From Toxoplasma gondii ME49 (lineage: Eukaryota; Apicomplexa; Conoidasida; Eucoccidiorida; Sarcocystidae), in assembly GCF_000006565.2 (NCBI RefSeq), contig NC_031476.1, positions 3,372,458-3,436,457 on the forward strand: a stretch of DNA of 64,000 nucleotides, written 5' to 3'. Position numbers and translations under genes: made by a program. Every line of letters begins with the position of its first letter. Positions within the stretch are counted from its first letter, which is position 1. The notes under the pieces were generated by a model. It worked only from the letters and a program-made list of their open reading frames with translations, had not been told where the DNA came from and did not search any database. Positions 1 to 12,364 of this stretch are shown here, one piece after another.

Positions 1-76
1 TATATGTAGCTATGTATTTGCCAGTTATCTGTCTACCTATAAATATGAATTCATACGTGAAAATGACTGCATTGTG

Positions 77-109
<33 letters not shown>

Positions 110-918
110 TTTATATTTGTCTGGTCTGCACAGTATAAATTAAGGCGTCTGGTGTTTAAAGCGTGTCCCGTTAGATTCAGGAGCATACCGTTACATTCGA
201 TATTCCTCGTTCATATTGTGTGGGTGTAGTTATGTATGTCTAAGCATGAAGGTGATTTGTTTCTTTCCATTGCGTTTCCGGTATCCTCGCTATTGTGCCT
301 CGGATGCTTTCAGCGTCTCTAGTGTGTTTCCCTACTTCAGTTTGCACTCCCGTTTTGGTACGTCATTAGCGCTTACCTCTGCTCAATTCTAAGCTTGTGC
401 TGGCTTGACATCGATTCAGTAAATGCGGCAATGCTGGTCAAGTTCCTTTCCTCCAGAGACACATAATCCGGTGTTTCCCGAGGGCGCGGTGTGCCCTCAG
501 CCTTGCAGGTTCGGTTCTAGCATCACTTGCATGTTTCGTGCGTCTTGCCCACCAAGGCTCACTGTTTATGCTTTCAGGGTGCGTTGAGTCTGTGTTTCTG
601 CTCGAGACTTTCAATGCGTTTGAGATTTGTTCGTCGACGATGTCGCGCGTCGCGTTTTAGTCGACTCGGGAACGACTGGTGGTGTGTTGTTTCGTTTTAG
701 TTCTTTCCTTTCAGAGTCCCGTACCGACCCCCCACTGCCGAGTGTCTGGTTCTTTTGCATGCATGTTCCGCGTCTCCAAGAGTGAAACTTTTTTATGACC
801 ATGCGGGTCCTCGAGCTTCGCGTCACGAGACTCTGTATCGGATCTCGAACCTGGTGCCCGAGCGTCTTCCGCGCATTTCTCGCTTCTTCGTCACAACGTT
901 TGTCCAGGTTCTTTTCAG
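1..918. other. Unresolved left flank, probably intron and unrecognised exon sequence of COG2
   Basis: No reading frame here could be assigned with confidence. The first recognisable exon of the plus-strand COG2 gene begins at 919 and corresponds to the middle of the COG2 protein, so earlier exons must exist. They probably lie left of the window, or are short and hidden here. A plausible acceptor (tgctttcag) ends near 577, but the reading frame after it is not convincing. Confidence 0.4.
78..106. repeat. (TA)n microsatellite
   Basis: An uninterrupted run of about 14 TA units. Tracts of this kind recur in introns across the window. They are typical of coccidian nuclear introns and are likely to vary in length between strains. 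Confidence 0.9.
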
Positions 919-3900
919 CTCTCAAGTGGCTCATGGTGCCTTGCGAAGAAGCGCGGTTCCGCCGCTTGCCTGCCGTCAAGGCGTTCATGGCGCGTCGCTC
1001 TTCTCTCCTTCTCTGGGCGACGATCTTCGACGGGCAGCAGCTTGACCTCCTGCAGCGCCAGCTCAGGGAAGACCAGCAAGGAGAAGACACGCGAAGCGTA
1101 GGAGAACGGGACGCGAGCAACGACGCGCGAGACGGCCTTGATGCCTACCGGAAGATTCTGTATCGAGACCAGGTACGTGGAGGCTGACGTCTTCGTTCGA
1201 TCTCTTCACACTCAAGGTTAGGGTGCAAAGCGAGGGGCAACGAATGTTGAGACGAGCGCGTGATTGCCACCTAGAGCAGGTGAAAAAAACGATCTCGGAA
1301 CGATTACCGTTTCGCCTGCACACGTCGCAAAACGGTCAATTGAAGAGTTGCTGGCCTTGTGCGTCTCGAAGACGATGATTGGCGTCCCCCTCTACGGTGC
1401 GCATACCAGAGAGTCCAGCGTCCGTGAATGTCTGATGGGTGCTGCAGGGCCTGGTGTTTCGTTGGGGCGGCAGTGGGAAGAAGGTTTGATAGTCTGCATC
1501 GCTGGTCGACATTCGTGTTCGCTTTTCTTTAGGTGACGAGCAGTGCGTTTAGGACCCGTCTGCATGCGCTCGTTTCAAGATGCACTTTCTTTGCAGTGGT
1601 GTGTACTCAGTGTGCTGGGGGGATGGGACGCCAAAAAGAGGATTTTGGATTTCGCTGCTCCACAAGCCTCCATGCTTATCTGAAGTCTTCTGTAGTCATT
1701 CTAGCTGTTGGCGTCGCTTGCGTGTGCCAATGGAAAGGCGAACGATTTTCAATTCAGTGAAACGAACAGTCCGGCTCGCAGCAGGTGGTCCCCAGAGGAA
1801 GGCAGTCAATATGAACCTAGGGATCGCCAAGCATAATGCGGGACACAGAGTTCGTACAAGGACTGCCGACGTCTGCCTGTGCATCTCAGTTGATCCTCGT
1901 GGGTAGAATATGGTAGACGCCGACTTTTCGTTTGACTTCTTGAACCATCCGGGGACCATAAAAACTATAGCTGGAAAGACGCAGCCTCCAAACGCAAAGA
2001 AGGACGACCCGCGGGGGAAGACGGCTCGTGAGAAGAACGTTTGCCAAGTCTGCGCGGGAGGAGGAGGGGTGTAGGCGGTCGGACTCCGTGGTCTCCATCT
2101 CTGCACTTCATTCTCACGTGCTTGCCGCTTTCGCTCGGGCGTTTCTTCTTGTGGAGTCACGGCACTTCGGAAAACGGGCAGTGACGCAAGCCGGTGCATG
2201 TTAAGGCAGGCTGATGAACTGGAGGACAGCTGAAGCAGTCCTCAGAAGCGTTCAGCTCCACTTCGAGCACATATGGGGGATGCAGCAGTTTTGCCGACTG
2301 CATTTAAGGTCATCTCGGCATTGTTAAAAGGTCCTGCAGTGCAGACACGGAAAAGGGATCAAGGACGCGTCCGGCGCAAGAGGCTTCCCTGTAACCAGAT
2401 GTGAAGAGGTCGAGAAGACGGCAGCTGCACGGAGACGCTGTTGAGAAAAAATTAAATTCTTAGGATGTTCAAATGCGTGGACGTCGCCGCAGAGGCCCCG
2501 CCGAACTGCGACGAGAGGAAGCCTGAGGTCCACGTTCTCGCCTTGCTCGGGGAGGGAAAGATGACGACGTCCGGAAACTCCCTTTTCCTCCCGCTTCTTC
2601 CACGAATTTCATTTCCAATGGTTAAGAGAGACTTTACGCAGGAGAACTCTACTGTGGGTTGGGCTAGTGAAAAACTACCATTTCAAGGACAAGGAGTGAA
2701 ACGAATGTCTACCTACTTTAGGAGGACCAAAGAAGTAAAGTCCCAAAGACAACTGCAAATCCAAGAAATCAATTTCTCCCTTCTCACCGCGTCTTCGTTT
2801 GAATTTTCTGCCTTCTTCTTCTCTCTCGCAGACCTTGTGGTTCCCCTCCAGCGTTCTGCTCCTTCGTCTCCTTCGTTGCCGGGTCGACGCGGACAATGCC
2901 ATGTTCTGCAAGCCTCTCCCTGTTCTCTCAGATAAAGGCTTCCATCTCGCGTCCAATCTTTCCCCGTCTTCGCATCTCTCCTCTCCACCTCATCCTTCCC
3001 TTCCAGAGGGGGATCCTGTCACTGTTGAGGACGCGTCGGTTCTCCACTTCTCTTCTGTTCTGGAAATGCAGCGAGCGTCGCGGCTCTTCGGTTCTCAGTG
3101 TTTGCCGCAGTCCCTGGCCTTCCTCCTATCTTCCCTTTCGGCTTATATTCGGGCACTGCCGGCCATCGCACGCAGAGATAACGGCGCCGGACCGAACCAG
3201 CAAAGCGTTCACTCCAGCCTCCCAGGTCCGCATGCTGAAGTCTTGCCGCTTACTTGAATTTATTGGTTTTCATCCCTTTGAATCGTACGCCACGGTCCTT
3301 GTCTGAGCGGGGAGACAAGCAAATCTGCTTCTCCCCAAAACAGAAGAGACATGACTGTTTTCTCTCTTGCAAGTAGAATATAGAAAAACGTTTCTCGCTT
3401 TAAGAAACCTGATCCGGCAGGCTTGCAGGCAAGTGCATGCTGTGAACGAAGACGCTCTCGATTGCATCAGGTCCGACAGAAACTGTCTACACAAAAACAA
3501 AAATCGATTTCTCCTCTAGTGCGATTTCGAAAGCGAACGTTTCCTTTCCGTATCTGAAATATTCTGTAACGATCGTTTCTCATGTGTTTTGCCTGCCTTA
3601 GTCGGCGGATGTACAAGTATGTCTCTCTCCATATCTCAGTCTTCTTACATAACTATATATATTCATGTACACATACATCTGCCTTACGGACAAATAGAAT
3701 ACAAATATCCTTATATATATGTATATATGTATGTACATATACTCATGTATATTTGTGTACAAGAATCTATAAGTGGGTATGTACACGTTCTTGTATATGT
3801 ATATGCTTATTCATATACACATATATAGATAGATACAAATGTATACATTTGTACAAGAAGGTCGTTGGTGAGTAGGTACATGTGGCTCATTGTGTTTACG

Positions 3901-5483
3901 GTGAGTTTCTGTTTATGGATTGAATCTCTAGCTGTTATCCAAGTAGGGATTTCCCCTATCTTTTCTTCGAAGTGTTTTTCACGATTGTTTGCGCCATGGT
4001 TGTTCGCTCCATGGTTGTCTTTTCGTCTGTCAGGGTCGCCTGCTGAGGAGTTCGACGTTACTCGCGGAGGGCCGTCGCCTTCTCTGGCTGCCTGCACACG
4101 AGCCCTGTTGCTCATATCGGATGTTCGGGTGCTTTCCCAGTCGATCTCTCCTTCACCTGTTCCTCCAGTTTTCCTGCTTTGCGGTTCGGACTCACCTGGT
4201 GGATACCCGGAGAAGTCGCCCTCCGCGTATCGGCGCCTTCTCCTCGACTTCCCGCTTCCTGAAAGGAACGCCCCGTCTCTTGCCTCGGGTGTATCGACAC
4301 CGTCTCAAGCGCTGAGACTGGGACCCGTCTTCCAGGTACACACTCCACAGGACGTAATTGTATTGCATCGTTTTGCGACTTCTCGAGACGTTGAATGCGA
4401 CGCAAGAGAGGCCGGGCTGCACACACACCGTCTCTGGCCAGTGAGACGGTTGAAACCTCGCGGTATTTGTTTTGAAGGACGTAGTTGCTCCTCCTGCAGA
4501 AAGCTAAATAGCGCGAGAGAGGAGCGTAGATGGCTAGAGATGTGGGCGTGGATCCTAGGCAGACACGCGCCCCGAGGCATTTGCTAGAGCTATGGATAGT
4601 CCTTTGCGAGGGGAGGAAAGAGAGTTCTTTCTAGGACGAAGGACCGGGAACTGGCGTCCGTTGATACAGGTGGCGTCTGACAAGAGACCGGTTTTAAATT
4701 ACGCCAGTTATTTCGTTGTTCCCTAGTCAGCGCCGAAACATGGTTGACGTCCTTGGAGCCCATAGCACTTACAGTTCTTTCCTTCCGCCTAGGCAGATGA
4801 CTGCATGTAGCCGTATCAAGAGCGAGGGAAGACGACTACTCGGGAGCGCACTGTGGTCAGGGCCGTCGTACTGGAAGTCGTGCTCTCTGAGAGAGGCGAA
4901 CTTCCCGGATACCGTTAGAGTTCGACCGCCTACGCCATTAACGCTCGCCCGCGTCGGTTATGTTCTATGCATCGTAACTGGAAGAGTTTCTTCCCCTCTT
5001 CACAGAAATGAGAGAATCCTAGTTGTCAAACGCTGATGTGGGCAGCAATGTTGTGCGTGGGGTGATCGTTGCTGAACATACTTCTTTTACCAGATATTTC
5101 GCGTGAATACGTGCTAAGAAGTCAACTCAAGAACTCCAAATATAAATGCAGACTTTTTACATTATATACATATGCGTCTTTTTGGTTTGTGAGTAATGTG
5201 TGCAACGCTTTTTATTCTTGTTTCGTCTGCGTTTCAAGGCCGCTCTAGGAGAGCTGCACCGGGGCGTGGAGGCCGCGCTGCCTTTGGGGCAATGCTGTGT
5301 CTGCATGCAAGCTAAAAAGGAAAGATTTTCTGGCGCATCCTCTCCGCCTTCTTCGGGCACCTGCGCGCACCGCCGAGAAAAAGAGCGAAAAAAACTTGAA
5401 GAAGGAAACACTTTGGCTGCGACGATGTGGGAGATCTTTCAGTCGGCTGTTGAGCTTTTGGCGACTGCACGAGCTCGACTGGT

Positions 5484-5529
<46 letters not shown>

Positions 5530-5709
5530 CACACCACACATGTGTTTGTGAATATATTCGTGTGGATATTTATGCATACAGGTGTATGCGTTGATGCATA
5601 CGTTTACATGCATATACATGTATATGTATATGCAAATATAGGTATAAATGTAAATATATTTATATGTGTACAGATGTGTGTACGTGTATGTACATGAATG
5701 AATAAACGT

Positions 5710-5740
<31 letters not shown>

Positions 5741-8700
5741 GTGGACCGAATCGCTGAATGAGAGGTAAGGTCGATGTTTTTCGTGATGGCGAGGCGGGAG
5801 AATGGTCTGCACATGCACAGGCAGTAAGTGAGGAGTGAGGAGTTGTTCTGGTTGTGTTGATAGTTCCAACGCCCCTATACCCCTCTGAAAACAGGAGAAG
5901 GCGGCCAATTACTGTGCAGCATGCCTGGATCTACACCTCCCCTTTTGTGTGCATCGAAAGTCTAAAAAAAAACGTGATGCTTTCCTTATACATCCAAACA
6001 AATACATATCTATATATCTATATATGTATGTATAAATATTTATGTACGGTTGTGTCTTTACGTATTATGTACACAGTGTAGCGAGTGTCGATTTCGAGTG
6101 TCTCGGAGCGGCTTGCGTGCTCGTGGAACCTTCGCTTTGTTCTGCAACTCTCTTGTTATTCACCTTCTTGGTAGGAGTCTCCTCAGCTGCCTGGGTCTCA
6201 ACTATGCTTGTTTGCAGGAGCAACAGCTTTTGTCGCACTTGCAGATGATTTCTAAAGGGCGTCTCTTGCCCCTTCGCAGCATTCCAGCAGCTTACCGGAT
6301 GACGCAGAAGCAGGTGCGTTCGTGCGTCGCTTGTTGGAAGAACAGCACTAGAGAGAGTTGTGAAAAGAACCGCGTTTCAGAGAACGATACACTCAGGAAG
6401 AGGCACGCACTGGACCCTCACCTGGGGGAGACTCGCTGGCTCTCGCTGTCAACGCGAAAGTCGAGAATCATAGTCCATATGTAGGACGCCCGCGGTGTGA
6501 CGGTGTTTGTCCCACTTGAGCGTGGCAGCTTTGTCGCCGACACTCCACGAACTGAAGGTCGTGTTTTCTGCTGGCCTCCCAGCGAACCTTGTAAAAAGAC
6601 GTTTCAAGGAAATCTCTTCCAGGTGCCCCGAGGAAACTCTGGAACGTGGACAAGGGGACAGCGCACCCCGTCACCACTCCAGAGCGCTCACGTTTCTCTT
6701 TCTTAGACGCAAATGCCCCACGAACGGTGGCTGTTCCGATCGAGTGATGCGTGCATCGCGGAGACGCTCACCCCACTTTTTCATGAGTGTCTCTACAAAG
6801 ACACGAACAACTCGGTTCGAGAAGACAACACATTAAGACACACCTATAGAGAAAGTCAACTGCACTGTCTGAACACAAGACATATACATATATATAAGTA
6901 TATATATATATATATATAGGTAGGCAAATGTGTAGGGTGTTAAGAAGAAACACTTACGCGTGTGTATATGCCATTTGACAAAGCAGAGTAATAGAGACTC
7001 CGATAAATGTCCATGGTGATCGCTGACGTTGTTCGGATGTGTGTGTTTCCTCTTTCTCTGTTCCTTCTCGTCTTCAATGCTCGATTTGTCTCTCTTGGAA
7101 TTCGCGTTTTTCTCTCTTCTGTCGTTGTCTTGCGTTCTAGGCTCCCAGATGCGCCTCGCCGTACATTGACCGAGTCTTGCAGCCTCTGCTGCTTTTCCGC
7201 TCAACTGTCGACGCTGTATTACCTGGCGTAAGATTTTTCTTTCGCAGAACCATTCGCGACGAATAGCTCTGTCGACTCGTCTCAACACGCACTTACATAG
7301 ATGTATCGCAGCTTGTACTTCTTCGCCCCATGCGTTTCATGATTACACTCCCACAATTTCCAGTACAGCTTCCATGGAAGTGTAAGTCTAAATAAAAGCC
7401 TCGCCACCATCATGCCATGTGGTGCGTTTACCAATGTCATGACGTCCGTAGGCACGCTAAAAGTTGCTGCAAATTCATGCATCATTCTTGCGCAAATGTA
7501 TATTTATGCATATATCTATATCTATCTATATATCTATCTATCTATATATATATATGAATATGCATGGATGTATGCATGTATATCTATCATTTTATATATA
7601 CATATATGTATGCATGGTTGTCTGTTCTACTTCCCTGGGCATCTGTCTCCATCTGCCTACCTGTTCATATATACGTTGGTGCGTGCGTTTGAAGATATTG
7701 GTGTCCAGGAAGCATCGGCGAAAGGTGCCACATACATCTCTATGTATCTATAAGTATCCGTCTCTCTTTTTGTGCATACTTGAATAGGAGTAGATATCCA
7801 GATGCTAGACAGCCCCATATAGAGATGTTCAGTTCCGTCAACGTGTGCAGATCTACAGAAGCTCGAATTGTCACATGTGATCCTTGGAGCTGTACGCAGC
7901 GGATACATAGATTTTCTACCTTTCCGAGTCTGTAGAGAGTTGTCTGTCACGACGTTGGTGGTGTGCACATACAGAAAAAGCAACGTGAAGTGTACACATC
8001 TGAATCGCTGCATGTGTAAACAGGGAAGTCGCCTCCTTCGATCGGTCTCGAGCGCGCAGGATCCCTCTCGGTCTCATTGCGGTTTCTCGTCTTTATTTTC
8101 CACTGGTTCGTGTCTTGGTTGTCCCGTTCTGCAGGACGCCGGTCGGAGTGTACTTAGGCGTGTGGTGACCATGGTTAGCTCTCTGTGGATAGAAGAAGTT
8201 GAACTTCTTCTTCAGACAGAAGAACGGAAAGAGAGTGCTCTGCAGAGACTCCAGCGTGGCAGTGTGGGCAGCGCACAAAAGGTAACTCAAAAGCTACGAT
8301 ATTTACGGTCTTAGTGCCGGCGTTGTACGGAGGATTTGGTAACTGCTTTGTACCAATCTGTGGTCGTGGTTCGGAAGTCGTCAAGAACGAACGCGACCTC
8401 CTATTTGCTAGTGCCATTCGTGAACTCACTTGGGCTGATCCTGAGTACGTAGTGAGCGAAACAGATACAAGGAACTTGACCGAGACAGCAGACCGTGTGG
8501 AAGTGAGGTACATGAGGAGAGGAGGCTTTCGTGCGTTCGTTCTGTCTCAATTTTTTCCCCCTTCCGTCTCTGCACCAACATGTGTGTTGAGGCCTATTTA
8601 CTTGGCTGCACATGCGCAGGTAAGTCGGAGACGATCCTTTCTGTAGACGCTGGACGATGTGAGTAGTCTTTTTAAAGTCGTAGAAGAGCGGATTTCGAGA

Positions 8701-9841
8701 ACAGATTCGACGCGGAAAACCTTCGCTGGCGTAGGATGTGAACACTCAAAATGTTTCGCTGGCTCTCCCTGCACGAGTTGCTTCCCGCTTCCGGTCTGTC
8801 TTGCTGCGTAGCTAAGCGGCGATTTATCCATTTAGAGCTTAGCGTAAAATGCGGACGCTCAGCCTGCCTCAAGCGTGTGTGACTGGGGTGCCAGTGTCTG
8901 GGAACGTATTTCCAAAAGCTTTTCTGGTGGAGGCAGCATTCTTAAAGACCTTATCAGGGAGTGCTTTAGTCTCCTGGATCTGAAAACGTGGTTTGGCGGT
9001 GTATCTCTCGTCACGCGCGGAAGTTCGAGGTCCGACCAGAAACTCGCCATGTCGAAAAAGACGTTTTCGACGCTTGAGCGAAAACAACGTCTGCGTACGT
9101 GACTTCTCAGTACAAGTCCAAAGGCAGCAGTCCGAGGTTTCCAGCTTGTACTGTTCCTTCCACGTCCGTTCGGTGTTTAGTGAGAAGAGAGAGTCTGTTT
9201 TTGTGAAATGACTTTGGACGCGTTTGTGTCTCCAGCTCTCAGGTGACGTTCCTACCCCCTAGGCTGCACGACTTGTGAGGTGTTCAATGGGGTGTCCTGC
9301 GTCTCTGTAACAATGGTGTCTGTACAGCAGACTGGGGCAGGAGGCACCTTGACGGATTTCGAGAAAATGAAACTGCAGCTTTTCCTCGTGAGTCTGGGAC
9401 GGGATGAAAGCCGAGTTCAGCGAATGTCCAGTTGTGGAGCAGGGACTGCAGCGTTTCGCTTTTGCCCTGGTCGAGCGAGAAGCAAAAACACATCATTTCT
9501 GGAAAACTGGAACGAGGTGTCGGAAGCGAAGGGCAGCCACGGAACGGCGACAAGATGAGAGACGAAACGGGCCTGTCACGACAGTAGAGAGAATAAGAAA
9601 GGTCAATTGTCGAGCGTTGCGATGGTGCGCGTGAACTGAATGCCAATTCTGTTCTCCAACGTTTCTCTCCCCGTTCTGCTCGCAGGATGGACAGACTCTG
9701 GGAGAGGCACTTCTTCGCCAGCTGGCCGAAGAGCAGCCCCAGTCCCGTCTGCTGAGAACGCATTTCTCTCTTCTTGACAAGGTTCGTATGGGAGAGCACG
9801 TGGAAACGAAACCAGCTTTCACGAAACGTGCACTTCCGTAG
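919..9841 (+). CDS. COG2: Conserved oligomeric Golgi complex subunit 2 (3' part, nine exons)
   Basis: COG2 is part of lobe A of the COG tethering complex. It works in retrograde vesicle traffic within the Golgi and keeps glycosylation enzymes in place. Exons read: <919-1172, 2832-3225, 4034-4335, 5239-5481, 6218-6313, 7141-7227, 8135-8281, 9328-9387 and 9686-9841 (stop TAG). All eight junction phases fit, including the one split codon at 3225/4034. The C-terminal half matches COG2 block by block: IPAAYRMTQKQ, then APRCASPYIDRVLQPL, a helix WIEEVELLLQTEE, and the terminal block FEKMKLQLFL-DGQTLGEALL, which corresponds to the family's conserved R/KLQLALDVEYLGEQ-type segment. The first visible exon (ALKWLMVPCEEARFRRLPAV) fits the central region of the family. 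The exon at 2832 is the least certain. The real 5' end is not visible. A donor-like aag|gttcgt at 9781 could add another exon, but the open frame stops soon after, where the family normally ends. The gene converges on the kinesin to its right. Confidence 0.8.
3645..3865. repeat. Degenerate TACATA/TATATG-rich tract in COG2 intron
   Basis: About 220 bp of imperfect alternating purine-pyrimidine sequence built from variants of TATATA, TACATA and CATGTA. It lies in the intron before the exon at 4034. Open frames through it (Tyr/Ile/Cys/Val-rich) are artefacts of the repeat. Confidence 0.8.
5483..5740. repeat. (TA)n and TACATA-rich tract at the start of a COG2 intron
   Basis: A pure (TA)n run starts only a few bases after the splice donor at 5482. 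It is followed by TGTATA/CATACA-type repeats and a second (TA)n at about 5718-5740. Confidence 0.85.
6884..6918. repeat. (TA)n microsatellite in COG2 intron
   Basis: A TATATA run, broken once by TATAAG, inside the intron between the exons at 6218 and 7141. Confidence 0.8.
7497..7615. repeat. TATC/TATA-rich microsatellite in COG2 intron
   Basis: Mixed (TATC)n, (TA)n and TATGCA units in the intron between the exons at 7141 and 8135. No coding signal. Confidence 0.75.
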
Positions 9842-12364
9842 GCCAGGTGTACGGGCGCGCCCAATTTTCAGGGACACTGGTGGGGATGACGATGAAACGC
9901 GCATTTGCACACCGGAATATAGGCAGTAGTGTATCCTTTCGAATTTCTGCGTTTACGGTTGAACTTCAGTAGCAGTCGTCTGCGACACGGTTCAGAAAGG
10001 GCCTTGTAGAAGTGGAGGGGAGAAAAACTGCGAAAAGGTGCCGGCGGTTAGGCGGGGGAAGTCCTATCTGTGCATGCCTGTATTCTCGAGCGGCGATTCC
10101 GGATGGATGACCCCCGAAGTGTCTCAACGTTTGTGAACAGAGGGAGAGTTGGAGAATGTGACTCCTTCCTTGAAACAGGGTGCACTGGGCTTCGGACATC
10201 CATATGCATGCGCTCCCTTTCTTTGATTTTTGCAGCTTGGAGACAACACACAGAAGAGTCACTCTGGGTGACACATTGAAGAAAATCGAAAAAGGTCGAA
10301 ACCTGAAGAAGGAAAAGGAGCAGCCGCGGGAAAGAGGCACGAGAGGGCACAGAAAGTTTGAAACGAACAGCCGAATAGGAGTGGACGAAACAGGGAGGGC
10401 GTTTCACTGAAGGAGATGGAAGACGTGGTTCAAAATAGTAACAGAAACACATGCTTCGAAATTCTGTAGAGACGCTGAAACAGATAGCACGCTGACTGAA
10501 GTGCGTTTCTTTCGCCTTCTCGTCCGTGAGTTTTCTGTTTGTGTTTCTCCTCTTTGTCCTGTCGAATCTCTTCAGTGTTCCTTTCGGAGCTGAGAGAGAA
10601 GGTCGATACAGGTGCAGCGCACGCGAGAGAACGCAACCGAAGAACGAACGCGTGTTCCGCTGCAGATCTCGTGCTTTGTGTTTTAGCGGTAACTCGGAAA
10701 CATAGGCTCTCTTCCAAAGAGTTTCTTCCCTCGGTTTTGCGTTGTGACGAGATGAGACCATGTGTTGTTGTCTGCTGAACAGAAAATAATAGCCGATGAG
10801 GGGTACTATTAATGTAGGATACTAAACTCTAGCACTTCCACGTGTGTTAAGAGTCAACTGAGTAGAGGCGCTGCGAGTGAAGAGCGTAAACAGCTCCGAA
10901 AGAAGTACCTGGGGTCTGTTCCTACAAGCAAAGTCTAGACGTTCGTTCTTGAGAAAGTATTTTTACCCGAACCACCAGAGCGGCACAAAACAGGTGAAGG
11001 CACAAGTAGTTTCCAAGATTGCTTCAAGAGGCGACAAAAAGTGTTGTGATGGTGCTTCGCTGGAGACGCATGCGTCTTCACATGCGACGGGCGTCTGACG
11101 AGGCGAACGCACGCAATGTTTGAGGCGCGTAGGCCGTAAAATATTATTTGGTGCTGACATGCCGCGCTCAACGGATCCCTGGTGGAATGTTTGGACAGGG
11201 CGATTGCGAGACACTTCAGCTCTGCATTCAGCGATGTGAAACGTGATACCATGATCCCTTGTCTTGGGTGTTGTCGGTTTGTCGCTCGCAAGAGGGAAAC
11301 ACAGCCAAAACGATGTCCACACATTTGAACGACGCGCTAGACACACACTCTGTTTTCTTCCGCGTTCTGCGCATGCACAGAGGGAAGTTGCAGGAAAAAC
11401 AGCTAAAACCACTGACGTGTGAAGTACACGTACACCACAGGATGCACTTCCTCGTGCAAGACTCGCCAGAGTCTGCAGGGAACAGAGTGCGGTAACAGCA
11501 TGGTACGCACGACGAAAGAAGAGACACACAGGCGCCTCGACGGCAGAAACGATGAAGTTTCGATAGGGTGATTTCTCTCTCGAAGAAGCCTCGAAGCGAA
11601 GACCAAAGGGAACAGGACCGTCGCCGAAAGCCAAGGGCATTCGTTAGGACTCTCAGCAGCCCATTCACCCTAGCGAGCTTTGATTGCTCTTCCCTATCTG
11701 CAGACGGACAGAAACTTTTCAGAACACATGGCCGATGAGGGCAGAGGCCGCGAAAGCGTTCATAAATGATCGCCAGGGGGATAATGCAATTTAAGAGCCT
11801 GGGTTTTCTCTCGTGATCGTGTCGAGGGACCCTGACTTTGGTGTCGAGAAGCGCGCGTGGCGCGCTTCGGATCTTCAGACTTCACGGATGTGTCGCCGAA
11901 AAGAAAGCGGCAAAAAAGGAAACGATGACTTGAAAACTCAGCAGGCAAGAGGTCACGTGCTCCGAGTGTCTGCTTCGTCTCCGTGGGTTCGAAGATCCAA
12001 CGCCTCTCCTCCGCTCTTCCGTCCCGCGAAAGTTCATACCCATTATCCTCCTCGTCTCTCCCCTTCCATTATCCACATTATCCTATGTTCCACTCCGTTC
12101 TTTCTGCCCCCCCGCCTCCTTTCGCTGCGCTGTATGAAGTTCCAAACCCCGCCGTTTTCTTTCGACACCTCCACTCACAACCAACCAAAAACTCGCTGAT
12201 GTTTGTCCTTCCCGTCGCCCCTTTGAACCCCATGTCCCTCACCCGAATCTGTGGAGTTCCTCACTCTCGCTTCTGGGGTTGTGCGACTGGTATTCCACGC
12301 TCTGAGTACGCACGAAATGGAGGGTAAACCGCTGCATAAGCACGTCTATTACCGGTTTCCCTGC
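9842..12364. other. Convergent spacer between COG2 and the kinesin
   Basis: This 2.5-kb region lies between two gene 3' ends and should contain both 3' UTRs and polyadenylation sites. I found no convincing gene; the open frames lack family resemblance or good starts. It contains a strong hairpin at 11848-11868 and a pyrimidine-rich stretch at about 12000-12190. Confidence 0.7.
11848..11868. repeat. Perfect 9-bp inverted repeat with 3-nt loop
   Basis: GAAGCGCGC, GTG, GCGCGCTTC: a perfect GC-rich palindrome able to form a stable stem-loop. It sits in the spacer where two transcription units converge. Its position fits a transcript-end structure, but no role is shown. Confidence 0.7.

Noticed and set aside
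3582..3875. Open frames on both strands rich in Tyr, Ile, Cys and Val
   Set aside because: They translate a TACATA/TATATA repeat inside a COG2 intron; the same composition appears in every frame.
5200..5814. Long open frames on both strands across 5200-5814
   Set aside because: Only 5239-5481 (+) matches COG2; the rest reads through TA repeats, and the minus-strand frame is a shadow.
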